Shown here: positions 1 to 9,705 of the stretch, one piece after another | Layout of the letters: each line of letters begins with the position of its first letter | How positions within the stretch are numbered: the first letter of the stretch is position 1 | Origin: Clonostachys chloroleuca | Taxonomy: Eukaryota; Ascomycota; Sordariomycetes; Hypocreales; Bionectriaceae | Assembly: GCA_037952775.1 (NCBI GenBank) | Contig: JBANAY010000003.1 | Coordinates: 5,456,001 to 5,520,000, forward strand | DNA length: 64,000 nucleotides | Reading direction: 5' to 3' | The notes under the pieces: generated by a model | Databases searched by the model: none | What the model was told of the DNA's origin: nothing | What the model saw: only the letters and a program-made list of their open reading frames with translations | Translations under genes and position numbers: made by a program

Positions 1-205
1 CGCCAATGTGATCCATGATTAATGCGATGGCGGCAGTCTCGAGCGTTATAAAGGGCCAGTGAATCCGCAGTGCTCAAGTCTTTCTCTTGGTAGTTACAGC
101 CATTACATACCTTTCTCTTTCGAACTCTTTTGTCCTTAGCTCAACTACCGTTGCCGTTGACCGGTTCTTCATTTCCTCAAATACAATTAAACTAGCTTCG
201 TCACA

Positions 206-1091
206 ATGCACGCTCCCAGCTTCATCGCTCTTCTCGCCGCCGTCCCTTCGGCCATGGCTTGCCTTGGCTACACGGGCGGTGTGCCCAAGGCCACTGGATC
301 AAAGTCCCTGAGCGCGCCCAAGACTCTCAAGAAGGGCGAGGTCTTTGACGCCCAGTGGGTTCGATACGACCGCGGTGTCAAGTGCACCGGTCAGAGTGAG
401 GGTGGTAAGTAGGAGCCTCTTCCAGCATATCCCGCGGCGAAATTATGTACTGAATCTCCATCAAGGCGACGCGGATGCCGTCTTCATTCTCGAGGAGGGC
501 GCTACGCTCCGCAATGTTGTCATCGGTGCCAACCAGAAGGAAGGCGTCCACTGCCTCGGCGCTTGCAACCTCGAATACGTCTGGTTCGAGGATGTGTGCG
601 AGGACGCCATCACCATCAAGGGCAGCGGCATTGCCAACATAATTGGCGGTGGCGCTTACCATGGCTCCGACAAGCTCATCCAGCACAATGGCTGTGGTCA
701 CGTCAATATCATTAACTTCTGTATGTGTAACCAACAAACCCTGCAGCATGTTGCTGGAACCCAATGCTGACAGCCCCACGACAGATGCCAATGACTACGG
801 CAAAGTCTACCGTTCTTGCGGCAACTGCAAGGGCAACTCCAAGTGCAAGCGATCCGTCCACATGGAGGGCGTCACCGCCGTCAACGGTGGCGAGCTCATC
901 GGTATCAACACCAACCTCGGAGACAAGGTTTGTGACAGGTCCGCCAGACTTTTTGGGATGCGTTCATACTAACAACACGGACTCAGGCTACCTACTCCAA
1001 CAACTGCTACCCCAAGACCCAGTGCCAGGGCTACAACGGCTGTGACAAGTCCAACGGCGAGTGCGAGCCGACCAAGGCTGCCAAGTGCTAA
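206..1091 (+). CDS. Secreted pectate lyase, polysaccharide lyase family 3
   Basis: Four exons (206-404, 466-720, 785-927, 987-1091) join in frame to a 233-residue protein, a usual PL3 length. It would cleave polygalacturonate in plant cell walls by beta-elimination, outside the cell. Residues 1-18 are a signal peptide ending SAMA. The body carries the family pattern: [67 protein letters not shown] and [12 protein letters not shown], with many paired cysteines. All three introns are GT-AG; the third has an ACTAAC branch site. The ATG at 206 starts the signal peptide, and a TATAAA box lies near 47. No lesion was seen. Function follows from family; the match was read by eye. Confidence 0.93.
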
Positions 1092-2811
1092 GCGCTTGCG
1101 CACTCAACTTGGAATCACCTTGGTTTGTCGAGCTTGTTTTTCCATTCATCCATTGTCGCTTTGCTAGTGGACTCTAAAGAGTCCGAGTGCGATGCGATAA
1201 ATTTTTTAAACATATAATCTTGTCAGCCGGCATGTAATAAGATTAGTTTGGTAGATTAATAAACGCAATCCTCACTGTCGCGGCTTATGAGTGTAATGTA
1301 CTGAGTGGTCATTCTACGATAAATTTCAAGCGCTGCTGTAGATGCAAAGTACGCCACTAAAGAAATACTGAAGTAGTGACTGCTAGTAGCCATCCTAAGA
1401 CCAAGGAGAAGATATGAAGGGCCTGTAAACCAGCCTAAGGTGTTCCATCTCTATGCGTGCTCATCGTCAGCTGCGTTAACGTTCCGTCTCTCAAATCGAC
1501 TGTTTCTAGCTCCATGACATTCAAGATGCGCAAAGATAACTTCAAGACCAAGCGTATCAGGTGGCTAATGGACAAGAATGAGCATGAAAATGGACAAGTA
1601 TAATTATATGGCAAGGATGGGATGTATAACAGTCGATTAGCATCTGGCGAGTGGGTCTGGCTGCTGAAGATGGAATACGAGAGCGAGAAAGAAGCAAAAA
1701 GAAGCAATTGACGGATGACCGGATGGCTTAGAACTGACCGGATGGGGTCTTGTTGAAAGGCTTCGGTTACGAACATGATTGGTGACCTCTTCGTGCTTGC
1801 TCTCTTAGATGCCACTTTTGATACCTTGGGTCAACCATGAAACAGGGTAGAAGCGCAAAATGGGGAGGTGTTACATGTTGTTTGATCCAATGATTGCCTT
1901 GGTGCTCTTGTCATACGAAAACTTCATAATATCAACACGGACGTTGCCCTCGCCTTGAGATTCAAGGAGAAGAGGCGCCGCCTCGTCCGCGGCCTCCGCA
2001 TTAACGTCCTAGGGCGCGGTCTATCCGCTGCAATAGATTAAGATAGTATTTTATAATATCACTAAAAAGTATTGCCTGGTAGTTAAAGCTGAGAGTTTGA
2101 AAGTCCTATCTATTTATATAGAGTATATAAAAGGCAAAGAAGTGGATTAGGAAAAATAGTGGTAGGGGGGATGAATTATTTGAGTAAATACAGTAGTACA
2201 GCCACTTTGGTCAAAGTCAGCCTGATGCACCCATAAGACAATTACTATTTACATCAAAGGTAGGCTCTACTTTATAGCTTCTTCACGTGATAAAGTCAAC
2301 GAATGCGTAATCTCGCATCTGATCTCAGAAGATCCTCGTGTTTTCTTTTGCTAAGATGCACTCATAGAGAAGCTAAGACCTACTGTAGATCGAGATCAGC
2401 CGTTGTTGCGCTAATGTATGTACGCTGATGCTTGCATAAGCGACAACCATCAGCATGGAGGAATGGAGGAACACGCTTGTTTCGGTCAACATCCAAACAG
2501 AAGAGCCCTTTTGAGAATGATCGAGGTAAGCCCTAGCAGAAAGACAGCAGTAGCTGTGACTATTTAGGGCGCAGTGGGCCTTTTGGTGATCGATGGTGTA
2601 AGCCAAGACGACTACATATGGTGAGCTCTTCCAATTACGAGCTGTGCGGCACGGATACTGGCCTATGAGTCTGAATCACTGTTGAATAGTTCTCAGCAAT
2701 GCGTCTACGTCATTCGTGACCTAAGTCTATATAATTACCTTACAGCCGTCTTAATTTGCCCGAGCATGAGAGTTCATTGTATAAATTACATCAACTCATA
2801 AAATACTCATC
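1092..2811. other. Intergenic, no supported gene
   Basis: About 1.7 kb of AT-rich sequence. Only short ORFs occur (1435-1815 and 2373-2606 on minus); they are low-complexity and match no family I recognise. A GC-rich island near 1970-2020 stands out but encodes nothing recognisable. Confidence 0.5.
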
Positions 2812-3162
2812 ATGGCGCCTGAAGTTAATGGAAGTTGTAGTGGGCTCAGTTACAGCACTACAAGCCGCCAACTCATCCCCAGCAATGACACCCTTGCCAT
2901 TGCAACCTACGGTGAGGGCTCAAATACTACTCTCCAAGACGAGCCGCGCTACCTCGCCCTCTCGAGCTGCTGCGACCCGAATAAAGCTTCAAAGGTTGAC
3001 AGCGACTGCATCATATGGTGCAACTTTCCTCCTCAATACGTCAATGACACCGATGGCTTCACCGATTGTTTCACAAATATGTTGAGCCACTCCAATAAAG
3101 AGAAAAAACCAAACGGCGTTAGGAGGTTTTATGACCGTCTACAACTCTACAAGCCAAGTTGA
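2812..3162 (+). CDS. Small cysteine-rich protein, effector-like, no signal peptide
   Basis: A 116-residue single-exon ORF. The ATG at 2812 sits in a good fungal context (catcATGG). Cysteines fall as C9, the pair in LALSSCCDP, DSDC, IIWC and FTDC, a spacing seen in small secreted fungal proteins of unknown function. Unlike those, this one has no hydrophobic leader, and I found no in-frame upstream exon that supplies one. The C-terminus is basic (KEKKPNGVRRF). Codon use and cysteine spacing suggest coding sequence. It could be a truncated copy that lost its leader exon. Function unknown. Confidence 0.5.
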   Translation: MAPEVNGSCSGLSYSTTSRQLIPSNDTLAIATYGEGSNTTLQDEPRYLALSSCCDPNKASKVDSDCIIWCNFPPQYVNDTDGFTDCFTNMLSHSNKEKKPNGVRRFYDRLQLYKPS

Positions 3163-3602
3163 AATAAGTGGTGGACCCTTTAAATCTCCAAGTGCGGCAA
3201 CCATGTTCACACTACTCACTCTATTCTGCTCTTTCACTTTTCCATGACAGTTGGATGAAATGAGGAATTACGCAACTGGGGAGATTTATTTTAAATTGAA
3301 ATTACCAGCCAATATAATTACTATCAATTGAAACTTTGAGACACCCTTATCATCACGCGCCCCTTAATAATAGAGTTTAGGAAAACTGAGTCGATGAATT
3401 TCTTCATGTCGGGACGGAACTGCTTCAAGAATAGGATTAAATTCAAATACAGAAAGCAACGAGTCTGAGGCGCTACTATGGATGAAGAAACAGGCAGGAG
3501 TCAAAATTACTCGCCACAGGTGACTTGTCATTGCCCTGCTATCCCAACCACAAATCTCAAATTCCCCGAAAGCCTGACTAAAGCCTGAGTGACTATATAG
3601 CT
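3163..3602. other. Intergenic, convergent 3' ends
   Basis: About 440 bp between the convergent small Cys-rich gene and the F-box-like gene. Nothing coding seen. Confidence 0.5.
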
Positions 3603-4457
3603 TTAGATGACTACGTATTTGGGACGATTTTTAACATCACAGACATACAGACGCTCATCAAAGTCCCATTCATACATGTCGTCTTCAGAGTCCGGGTCGT
3701 CCCAACCGGTAGGATCGAAAAGTCTGCCCTTGTAATGCCCATCCTCATGTGCCAGCAGCGTCAGATTATTCGCCATGAACGCGCCTCTAGTGACTTCTGC
3801 TTTGAAGTGCCTATCCCAGCCTTGAATAAAGTTATATCCACCATCCCCAGTCTCAGGGTCTTCGTATTCAAACAAGTTTAACTCGACCGTGATGTAGAGG
3901 CCTTCCCACTGATCTTGAAGCGCTGCAAGCTCCCGCTTCCAATTGTCGACATATACAGACATCTCTCCATACCAAAACACGAAACAGACCATCCCAACAT
4001 TGGTCAGATCAGACTTGAGACGAAGAGCAGCCCCAGTCAAGAGCTTGGCCAGTGTATTCGATGTCTCGCTACGACCATCCCAGAAGCCGTAGTCTACAAC
4101 TTGCTTGCCGTCTAGTGTGTATCTGTAGACCTGCTCAGTTTGGGAAATTTCAAAGATAATACTCGTAGCGGAACCTTTGCGTCTCTGGGACAGTTTGGAA
4201 ACGGGCAGGTTCAATTGTTGGTCACCCTTGATGTATTTGCTGGGCTCTTGTATTGGTATCACCAGGGCGTGGTTACCGTAAAGACGATGTTGCAAGTCTT
4301 CTGTGATTCTTGGATGGACGTAGAGCAGTGGTGCCGTGGTGGGAGTGTACGCCGTTCCTCCGTCGTGAATGTTGCTTTCGGAGACATCTTCGAAAGCATA
4401 ATCATAAATGGCCAAACGGACCTCAATAGGTAACCTCAACAGGTATGGCTCAGTCAT
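3603..4457 (-). CDS. F-box/2EXR-like domain protein
   Basis: Single exon, 284 residues. The N-terminus reads LLRLPIEVRLAIYDYAF followed by LLYVHPRITEDL, the leucine/proline-rich start and 'previous-generation tree' layout of the expanded fungal F-box-like (2EXR) family. These proteins are usually adaptors or orphans of unknown target. The C-terminus is acidic (DDPDSEDDMYEWDFDE). No transmembrane segment or signal peptide. The start codon at 4457 is the only ATG before the domain. Specific role unknown. Confidence 0.7.
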   Translation of the reverse strand: MTEPYLLRLPIEVRLAIYDYAFEDVSESNIHDGGTAYTPTTAPLLYVHPRITEDLQHRLYGNHALVIPIQEPSKYIKGDQQLNLPVSKLSQRRKGSATSIIFEISQTEQVYRYTLDGKQVVDYGFWDGRSETSNTLAKLLTGAALRLKSDLTNVGMVCFVFWYGEMSVYVDNWKRELAALQDQWEGLYITVELNLFEYEDPETGDGGYNFIQGWDRHFKAEVTRGAFMANNLTLLAHEDGHYKGRLFDPTGWDDPDSEDDMYEWDFDERLYVCDVKNRPKYVVI

Positions 4458-5224
4458 TTTGGCGCGGGCAAATGGCTCAACAAAGGGTTGATCGGTGCGC
4501 TACCAGTGTAAGAATTCACAGGAAAAGAGCAATGGTGCAATATTGTGAAGACTTTATATGCTGGCCAGTGGGTACGAGCGCTGTTGCCTGGCCTCATGCA
4601 CACAGTTTGGATATTTGGTTGAGCGTGAACGTTCCAGGGGCTTTCCACTTATTGCCGGTTAATCGCACCAAAAAGTGATCACTCGTGTGACGAACAGGGT
4701 TCAAAGTCGCATTTTAATAAACGCATTCGCGAATTTATACATGGCGCAATTATCCAAAAGCGAAATATCCTCCCGACGCATGTAAAGGCCATTTGAAGAG
4801 GCCACCATAATAAGGAAATCACAGTCCGGAAGATGCAACACTATATTTAATAATTCAAACACCGTTGAATAGGTACGCAGCCATTCTCAAAAGAGACTAA
4901 ATGCATTCGCAGCATAAAAAAAAGGCACGGGCGAGAGAGTTAGAGTACAAAGTTAAACAACAATAGAAGATGCCAGACGCGACATATCGACACAATGAAT
5001 AGAGAGCATAAAAAAGCGCAAAGAACACACAAGGTTCAATATATAGTCTACTGGTCTTATTGTGGTCTGAGGTCTGAGGTTTGTGAAACGACTTCAAACA
5101 ATTATTCAACAAGAAGCTACAACGGAAGTCTGCTGTGCTCTATTACCTGCGTTGCATGGAACTCTCGACAGATTAGTTTCGACGCTTAGACGAAGCCCCT
5201 CTTCCCTTAGCCTGATTGAGCAAA
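4458..5224. other. Intergenic
   Basis: 767 bp between two minus-strand genes: promoter of the F-box-like gene and 3' flank of the permease. AT-rich; no coding signal. Confidence 0.5.
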
Positions 5225-7030
5225 CTATGCCTTATTTTTGAACCCTTTGATGCAACGAACAAGGCCACGGGGATCGATCAGACGAAAGATTTCTCTCCAG
5301 AATGTGGTAGGCATCTCCTCCTCCATTTCTTCGTATACTGCAATAGCGTCTGCCTCCCACTTGAGCTCAACTTCGCTGGGACGAAGCCACCTTGTCTTCT
5401 TGAATAGCTTCCAAAAAACAAAGCACAATGGGTTGAATATCAGCATCGTGTAGGAAAGGAAAAAGCTAGACACGTCCCATGGCGTGAAACTCTTGTAACC
5501 GAAGCAAAAGACAAGTATGAAAAACCAAGCCAAGCCGATGTAGGCAGTATACGGCTGCAGCTGACCGAGATAAGGAAGAGATGACCGATCGAAACCCTGA
5601 GCTTTGCAAGCTCGGTAAAAGCAAATGTATGTGACCATGATGATAATATAGTCAATCAGAATGTTTGCCGTGGTAATGGAAATAAGCCAGTTGAGAACCT
5701 GGTACGATCCTCCTGATAACTGCAGCAAAGATAGAAACGAGAAGGCGATAACCACTGCAAAGCAGTAGAGTGGAATACCCTTCTTCGTTGTGTAGGCAAG
5801 GAACTTCGGTGCACGGCCGTTGATTGCAAGACCATGCAAAGCTCTCGTAGCAGCATAGGTGTAGGTGTTGCCAGCTGAGAAGACGGACGTGAGCATGAGA
5901 GCGCTGCAAAGGTCAGGGAGGCCTTTAATCCCCAGGTTCTTCATGGCAAGAATGTACGGAGACGCAGCAGCCGACGATTCTCCACTTGTGATGGCCTCGA
6001 CTAAGCCAGTATCATTATGAGCAATAATGATTCCAACGCATATGGCGCCCCCAATGAAGAAGACGCCAAATCGCCAATAAACCGTCTTGAACGCGCTCTT
6101 GATATAGATACGAGGATGCTTTGCCTCAGCAGCCACCATTGAAATGTATTCCGGCCCGACGCACGTAAATATAGCGATCCACAATGCGCCTAGAAAGCCT
6201 TCGAACCGACCGAGGCTGCCATTATCGTATAGATTCGCGAAAGGTCCGGGATCCTTCCAGTATCGGAATCCGTATGCGTCGTGCTGGGGATTGCCGCCAA
6301 CCATAGTAATGAAGGTGAAGAAAAACAAGATGAAGATCAAGAGAACTTTCCCCCAGACAGCCAGAACTCAGCTTCGCCGTAGGTTCCGACGGCAAAGAGA
6401 TTGATTAGACTAATTTTTATAGACAGTTAGTACGCTACTTCCGATACAACATGTCGTAGGGGTTTAGTGAGAGACTCGAGGGACTGGGGTAATTCCATAC
6501 GTGTACACGGCGATGCAGACGAGACAGACTGCGAGCACCGGGATGTCATCTCTCCAAAATGATAAAAGGAGATTCACGGCGGAGATTTCGAAAGGCACAG
6601 TCAACGCCATATAAATGAAGAAATTCCAGCCGGCCATAAAGCCAAAGGCATCGTCAACCCATTTTCCGGCGAGAGAGATGAAACCGCCATTCACAGGCAT
6701 GTAGGTCGTCATCTCTGCAAGGCAATTATTGAGGAATCCAACCATGGTACACTCAATAATGAATGCAATCAACAAGCTGGCGGGGCCGCCTTTGTAGAGG
6801 GCAGATCCAATAGCTATAAACAACGCGGTTCCGATGGAGCCGCCGATAGCAACTAGCTGAATTTGCCGTGGCCCGAGCCTACGATGGAGGCCTGATGAGC
6901 CACCTTGAGCACGCGAATGGAGGACATCCATCAGCTCGCCTTCTTTTGGGTCGACATCAGACATGGCTTGGACTGGGGGCTTGTCGTCGGCCAATATCTG
7001 GCTGCCCTCTTGGGGGGTTCTATTAGCCAT
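5225..7030 (-). CDS. Amino-acid permease (AAT/YAT family), one frame break
   Basis: Exon 1 is 7030-6501 and exon 2 is 6409-5225. The intron 6410-6500 has donor GTATGG, branch CTAAC and acceptor TTAG. The product is a 12-TM APC-superfamily plasma-membrane importer, with GGSIGTALFIAIG in TM1, INLFAVGTYGEAEFW, FVGPEYISMVAAEAKHPR-like loop and a long cytosolic C-tail. The two exons total 1715 nt, one short of a multiple of three. Reading is open up to EFWLSGGK, then must shift by -1 at a G5 run (6350-6354) to continue VLLIFILFFF. Restoring one G gives 571 residues, the usual length. Start at 7030 was chosen because the region upstream is not family-like. Either a homopolymer error, a recent null allele, or (less likely) recoding. 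Confidence 0.85.
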
Positions 7031-8030
7031 TTGTGGGCTGCAAGGTCTGACGTGTCTTAAAATCAGTTTTAAATCCAAAAAGAGGAAAAATTGGTAAAAG
7101 TAGAAGAAAAGTAAGTTGTCAGGGATATTGCATCTGAGGCAGGGTTGCGAGAAGTACATATAGTTATCTTTGGCCTGACCTGCTCTAGAGAGCCCCGTGT
7201 GCGAACTTCCCTGGCCCGGGGAAATGCCAGACTCCATACCCCATACCTCACGAAATCTCACAGCACAAATTAAGATCAGATATTTCCTTCAGAAGTTGGG
7301 GCATTAAGGGAGATGATTATCATTGCACTACATCTGATTCGTCGGAATGAGGCGGTCGATGGAACGGGAATTCCCATGTAAGATCATCTCACGATTTCGC
7401 TTACAATGCTAAATGAAGCGCAGTTGCAAACTACACTAACAATACCTAGATGGGCAATTATCTGACATTCACCTGGATGTCGTATACTGCATTCATTGGG
7501 CATCAGGACGGATGTAAGCTCTTCCTTATCTCAACTTGCTCCACAACACCTGAAAATTCCCACAAAAGGCAAGTTGATCCCCGTGTTATTCTCATCCGGC
7601 ATGGGGCAGCCTCCGGCATGGGGCAGCGGGAGCATTCCTTGCAACTTGTCCATTCCTAATGTAGTAATTAAGTCCACTGTCGACTCTACTGTAAACTCGC
7701 TCGACCAGGATCAGTTCCCATCCGCTAGTTCAGACTTCCGTACGACCATAGAAGCTAAGAAAGTGCGTTATTAGCTAGACTAAGAGATTATGGCAGAATA
7801 GCTCTTCTTAACTCTGGTGGCCCTTTGCATTGACTTGGGCTGCTTGGAGAGACCCTTCGTCAGCAAATGCATAAAGTTTTCATAGCATCTTTGTGCCTTC
7901 CACAGACAAGAATAAATGAAACCATTTTTCATCATAATTTACCGCACGGAGACATTTAAACATATCAATCATCCGATCATTTTTTTTTGGTTTTGAAACG
8001 CACAAAAGTCTTATACTCAGTCAAATCGTC
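7031..8030. promoter_or_regulatory. Divergent promoter region, permease / HpcH-type aldolase
   Basis: 1 kb between divergently transcribed genes. It contains a perfect-but-one 17-bp tandem repeat (7595-7628) and a T-run just before the aldolase (7980-7988). Shared regulation of the two genes is an inference. Confidence 0.5.
7595..7628. repeat. Two-copy 17-bp tandem repeat
   Basis: Two adjacent copies of TCCGGCATGGGGCAGC plus one base, differing at the last base. Each holds a CCGG core, so a Zn2Cys6 half-site role is possible but unproven. Confidence 0.7.
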
Positions 8031-8843
8031 ATGCAAGCCGCCAATAGTGTTCAAAAACGTCTTACCAATGGCGATGCAAGCTATGGAGTTTGGCAAATGC
8101 TCCCGGGGTCTAATCTTACCAGGACAATGTGCCGGTCGGCCGGAAACATTGACTGGATCTTAGTTGATCAGGAGCATGGAAACATTTCCGATGACTCTAT
8201 GCATGAAATTGTAGCTGCTGCCGCTGCTTGTGGAGTGTCTCCTGTTGTCCGGGTGATGGAAGGGCAACGCTGGATGATCAAGCGAGCCCTGGATGCCGGA
8301 GCACATGGAATCCTTGTTCCTATGCTGGACACTGCGGAAGAGGCCAGGAAAGTTGTTGAATATTCCAAATATCCGCCGCTCGGCCGCCGGGGGTTCGAGC
8401 CCCTGCTCGCGGTGGACAAGTTTGTTGAGCAGCATCCCCATGGCGGTCCGATCAAACAGCTGACCGGCCTTGAATACTTGGCACAGGCCAACAGCTCGCT
8501 TGTCATAGCTGTGCAAATTGAAACTATGGAAGGTCTGCGAAACGCTAAAGAAATCGCCGAAGTGCCCGGGATCGATGTCCTCTTCATCGGTCCTTTCGAC
8601 CTAGGCCTCAATATCGGACACCCAGTTCCTACCTCAGGAGAAATGGCTCAGGAGCTTATCAATGCCATCGACAAAGTCCAGAAAGCTGCAGCTGCAGCTG
8701 GAAAACTCAGTGGCATATACTGTGATACTGGTGAGCAGGCTAGGGGCTACGCCAAACAGGGATTTAAGATGATAAGTGTCATCACAGACATGATTGCATT
8801 GCGGAAAACTTTTAGAGAAAATTTGGATGCATTATCAAGTTGA
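8031..8843 (+). CDS. HpcH/HpaI-family aldolase
   Basis: Single exon, 270 residues. Class II (metal) pyruvate-type aldolase of the 4-hydroxy-2-oxoheptanedioate aldolase / citrate-lyase-beta family, cleaving 2-keto-4-hydroxy acids to pyruvate plus an aldehyde. Family motifs: WILVDQEHGN (residues 43-52), VVRVMEGQRWMIKRALDAGA, HGILVPMLDTAEEA, AVQIETMEGL (metal-binding Glu) and DVLFIGPFDLGLNIG. Length is normal and the start is the first ATG in frame. A relic of 2-keto-4-pentenoate hydratase, the enzyme that precedes this aldolase in meta-cleavage pathways, lies 9.5 kb away. Substrate not determinable. Confidence 0.9.
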   Translation: MQAANSVQKRLTNGDASYGVWQMLPGSNLTRTMCRSAGNIDWILVDQEHGNISDDSMHEIVAAAAACGVSPVVRVMEGQRWMIKRALDAGAHGILVPMLDTAEEARKVVEYSKYPPLGRRGFEPLLAVDKFVEQHPHGGPIKQLTGLEYLAQANSSLVIAVQIETMEGLRNAKEIAEVPGIDVLFIGPFDLGLNIGHPVPTSGEMAQELINAIDKVQKAAAAAGKLSGIYCDTGEQARGYAKQGFKMISVITDMIALRKTFRENLDALSS

Positions 8844-9705
8844 GCGATAATCAGACGGAAGCCTTAAAGATGAAAGGTCGAGAGAACGCAACTCTGTCGG
8901 CTCAATGTTACCAAATCCTATAGCCAGTCTCGGAATGTATGGTGCACATAATGTCAGAAGCGCCAAGCTCTATCATGAGTCATTCCAACACGCTCCATAC
9001 TAGGCGATGGTCCATTGACCCCCTCTGATTAAGTTAATTGTTCAAGTAGATGCTCAATGCCATATGTTAAGATGTCAGGCCTGTGTTTTGTATTATTGGT
9101 GTTCACTATGTGAGTCAAGTTAGTTGAGCTCTTACACGCTGTTGATAGATCATAACAGAGTAACTAACTAAATTAAAAACTAAGTTATAACATAGGTCCA
9201 TATACATATGAGGGAAAGAGAGATATATCATGCCTTGGTGTGGTACTAGCTCTACCCGTTCTGCGTTATAGGGTAAGCTATACATGAAGGCTGCTGCCGG
9301 CGCCGGAAACAGGTCGCCTGTCGTGATGCTAAAATGTGGGCATATTATATGGACCGTCTCAGCAGCGAATTACTGTACCCCCTTTATGAACTTCGCGGGG
9401 ATGTTCGGTCGCTTACGTTACCTACCTCCCGAGTAGAAGAATACCGGGAACGAATCCCCACCGTAGCAATCGGGGCCATCAAGCTTTGGCCCACTCCTTT
9501 TGGGACTGGCACGGGAATCTGCTAGGCTGGTCCAACAGAGCCCGGATCTGTGTCGGAGACAGTTGAAGATGGTTTCGACCCCATACTGTCAGTCACGTGC
9601 TACGTGCGGAGCAGTCATCAACCCCGACCACCATCGATTTTCGAAGCGATCACCGGACCCCAACGCGACGTTCTGCGCCTGTGGTGTGTCGGATACCGGT
9701 GCAGA
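8844..9705. other. Intergenic
   Basis: 862 bp with no supported gene. It includes the 5' region of the next regulator, which contains GTCACGTG at about 9591-9598 (E-box-like CACGTG). Confidence 0.5.

Noticed and set aside
1435..1815. 126-codon minus-strand ORF
   Set aside because: Low complexity, no homology pattern, no promoter context.
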